In this document: piece after piece, positions 61,485 through 64,000 of the stretch
Layout: the number at the start of each line of letters is the position of its first letter
Numbering within the stretch: position 1 is the stretch's first letter
Assembly (NCBI RefSeq): GCF_028453695.1
Contig: NC_135781.1
Coordinates: 7,452,779 to 7,516,778, forward strand
Direction: 5' to 3'
DNA: 64,000 bases
DNA from: Augochlora pura
Taxonomy: Eukaryota > Arthropoda > Insecta > Hymenoptera > Halictidae
Position numbers and translations under genes: made by a program
Notes under the pieces: model-generated
Database searches by the model: none
What the model saw: only the letters and a program-made list of their open reading frames with translations
Told to the model about the DNA's origin: nothing

Positions 61485-61734
61485 TTAAACCTTAGCACTC
61501 AAGTGGCGCCTCTGAGACGCCAATGAAAATCGTTATATCATGTCCAAAATAATTCTGACGTCATCAAAGACCCTTCTATTTAAAAAAGATTGTTAAAAGC
61601 GTAACAGTTTTAGGATTCAGTAAACTCAATTTCATATTCATAAATTGTACTAAGTTATATGAAATGGAAATGCAGCCGGTTAAAATAGCTATTTTAGATC
61701 TGGGCTTAAAATGGCTTCGAATGCAAAGGGTTAA
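61485..61734 (+). mobile_element. piggyBac-like MITE, family B (242 bp)
   Basis: TTAA at both ends. The left end ACCTTAGCACTCAAGTGGCG is followed by CTCTGAGACGCC; the inverted right end is CCCTTTGCATTCGAAGCCAT. The left end matches the right end of the 17.5-kb copy. Confidence 0.75.
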
Positions 61735-64000
61735 TAAAAGATAACACCTAAAACGATTTATGTAGCATATCATTGTCACCACCATTCGCTTCTAGTGATA
61801 ATAAATTAAGTAGAAAAATATCGTATTTAGTGGCTGAAATCGCAGATTGTATTAAAAGTACGTAAAAGAATCACTGAGAATAAAAAACGTAGCGTACGAA
61901 ACATATGGACATCCCCAGAGGGATAAGCATCCACGGATATAAAAAGCAAAATTTTACACGCGAAACGTGAGTGGCTGATGCCAGTCGTGAATAAGGCAAA
62001 ATGTTAGCGAAACCAGACAGCGTTCCTCCGGTTTACGGTGCATCGAACGTGGAAACCTCCTTTGGTTTCGAGCCGAGAGCAGCGGTTAAGATTATCGGCG
62101 AACGTGGCATCGCAAGGCAGAGGAAATCGTGGCCACGCAAATCTCCTCGGGAACTGAACCTGAAATATTCATCCCCCTCAGCTATTGTTACTCCAGATAC
62201 GTCGGCGCCTCGGGTCGGTATTCCCAGGCCTGCATCGTACACTCGAAAACGAATGTGCCCCCGCGACCAAGTCGAACGAACTCCTGCACCGACGTTGCTG
62301 AACGTCTAATTGACGTGGGATATCGAAGACGTTCTCCAAAACTATTCGAAATTTACCGTTCTGTTTCTGACAGCTTCCTCTTCTCTGTTATCAAGCCTCT
62401 TATTGCTCCAGTTAAAGCGGTAGAGTTAAACCTGCGATTGTTTCATATTCATTCGCTAAGGCTTTGTTGTCTTTAATCATTTTCGTAGCAGACATTTATT
62501 ATTTCTTGTATATGTGCAACGTTTATTTAAACATTCGAGATTTTGATACGTAAATTGTATTTTTACGCATGTTTAAAAAAACCGAATATCTATCAATTTC
62601 AAGCATATGGAATGCTAAAAGAATTAAAGAGTACCAATGTATAGTAGAACTGCACTTATCTGAACTACCGTCGAGCGTTACCCTAATTTTATAAACACCT
62701 ATTCTTATCCAACACCTTGACAATGAGGAACGAATTAAATGTTTAGTTAAATCTATTTATCTGAAAGCGAAAAGTTACAAGCTGTGTGTATGATCGGTGG
62801 ACTCCTATTATAATTAACCTACCCAGTGATATGAACTGGTTGTCTCCCGCTGTGTTCTTATAAATGGAGTTCCACTGCATTACATTCGACCTAGAAAACT
62901 GACCAAAGAAAGAGCAAAGATACCGAGTGACTCCTTCTGCTAACAACAAGTGCAGACTTTTTTATTTTCCATAAAAATCTGCAATCCATCGATAGTGGAG
63001 GAATCAAAGTTAATTGTCATTTTATTAACATAAAATCTGACAGATTACGAACGAAATTTTCGTCAACAGCTTGACTCGTTATAGCTAAAATTTTATTGAC
63101 ACGGTCCAATCGAATGCAACAATAACGACAAAATAGGTTTTCGCAAGGAAAGATTTTTTTTCTCTAAAATAAGATGTTGGATGGTTCAGCTAACCAATCA
63201 AGAGCCACCGAAGAGGAAACCTGGTCAGTCCTTCAATAATTCCAGATTCCTTCCCCTCGAATGGAGACATTGTCCCCGCGACCGATCGATCGGAAACGAG
63301 CCTTGAACGAAGGGAAAAATCGTTCGGTATCGGTTCCGGGGATAAGAGTTTTTCCAGGATCGCAGACCGTGCCCGTGCGCGCATCCTCTTTGACTCGTCT
63401 CGACGCGACCGTGGAGCAGTAGCCGGCAACTGCAGCAGCCTTTTACCCGGGGCTCTCCAAGTGCAATCTCGTATTCATGAATTCCTTGTACGTAGTCTCC
63501 CCCTCCGCGCCCTTCCTCCCTAGGTCCGCCTTCTTTCTCCGCCCGCGCTTCTTTCCCACCCTATGCCCCCTGTTAGGTCTCTCCCGTTGTTTCTTCTCCT
63601 CTGTCGCCCTTCCGCCTCTAACAATCTTATACGCGTCGCCGCCGGTCGGGGGTCAAGAAAACTGTTCGCGACAACCGAAAAGACGACACGCGAGAATGTT
63701 TACGAGACCCCGTCTTCGTCTGGTCCAGAAATGATTTCGCTCGGATCTTCGCAAGGCTTTTGTCTCCATTCAACGTGAACGAGTTATCGACGGGGTCTTC
63801 GAAAGTGACTTCAATGTCTTGGACCTTATCCTAGATTGACTTGAGTTCAAGTATGTTCTTCGGGGAAGCTAATACTGAGCCTAAGGCTCCAAATTGTAGC
63901 TAAGACTAGGCTCGAGTTGCTAGGATGTTCTGTGAAGAATTTGAATTGCGTTCTACCTTTCATAAGTAGACTTGGAATTCCAAACTATTGTATAAAGAAC

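Larger units (their letters stand above)
59836..64000 (+). other. Shank intron (presumed), last part
   Basis: AT-rich 59840-60060, 61060-61990 and 62460-63180 surround CpG-rich 60110-60960 and 63190-63740. 63770-64000 is degenerate CT/AG-rich repeat-like sequence resembling 1430-1935 and, inverted, 41350-41480. No exon recognised. Confidence 0.5.

Noticed and set aside
1..64000. tRNA, rRNA, snRNA, CRISPR array or bacterial/viral gene cluster
   Set aside because: Reading for B-box-like tRNA words, U6/5S-like sequence and regular spacer arrays found none; the periodic array at 43.7 kb has no spacers. Known miRNAs were not searched exhaustively.

Overview
This is eukaryotic, almost certainly arthropod, DNA. 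Long CpG-dense GC-rich stretches alternate sharply with AT-rich ones. There are many GA/TC microsatellites, TTAA-flanked short inverted-repeat elements, and one clearly recognisable protein-coding exon in roughly 64 kb. The exon encodes an insect-like Shank/Prosap N-terminus. CpG-rich/AT-rich alternation with very long introns fits a hymenopteran such as a bee, but the order is an inference. No bacterial-style operons, rRNA, tRNA, snRNA or CRISPR array was recognised.

Layout. From 1 to about 46.4 kb there is no coding sequence I can support. This part is upstream intergenic or 5' intronic DNA with degenerate minisatellites, MITE-like elements and a few GA-rich, CpG-rich blocks that could be promoters or 5'UTR exons (the best is about 25.2-26.0 kb, ending in a strong plus-strand splice donor). 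At 46418-46852 lies the Shank exon: a short 5'UTR piece after a 3' splice site, an ATG-TGA start-stop codon pair at its very first bases, the main ATG at 46466, a glutamine-rich leader, and the first half of the Shank N-terminal (SPN) ubiquitin-like domain. It ends in a phase-0 donor. From 46853 to the end (over 17 kb) is probably the first coding intron; I could not find the next Shank exon there.

Repeats carry most of the visible structure. A 650-bp array at 43661-44310 is built of 65 decamers with no indel. A degenerate ~40-bp family with a core like GAGGGCGTGGTTTC occurs at 8.5-8.7 kb and, in opposite orientation, at 52.0-52.5 kb. At least two related families of piggyBac-like MITEs (TTAA duplications, CCC-starting inverted ends) are scattered through the window, and a third family has internal perfect palindromes at 37.8-38.2 kb. 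There is a 38-C homopolymer at 49297-49334 and a cluster of CCGGTATT motifs at 57.2-57.65 kb. Most of the long open frames in the GC-rich blocks look like chance frames, not genes.
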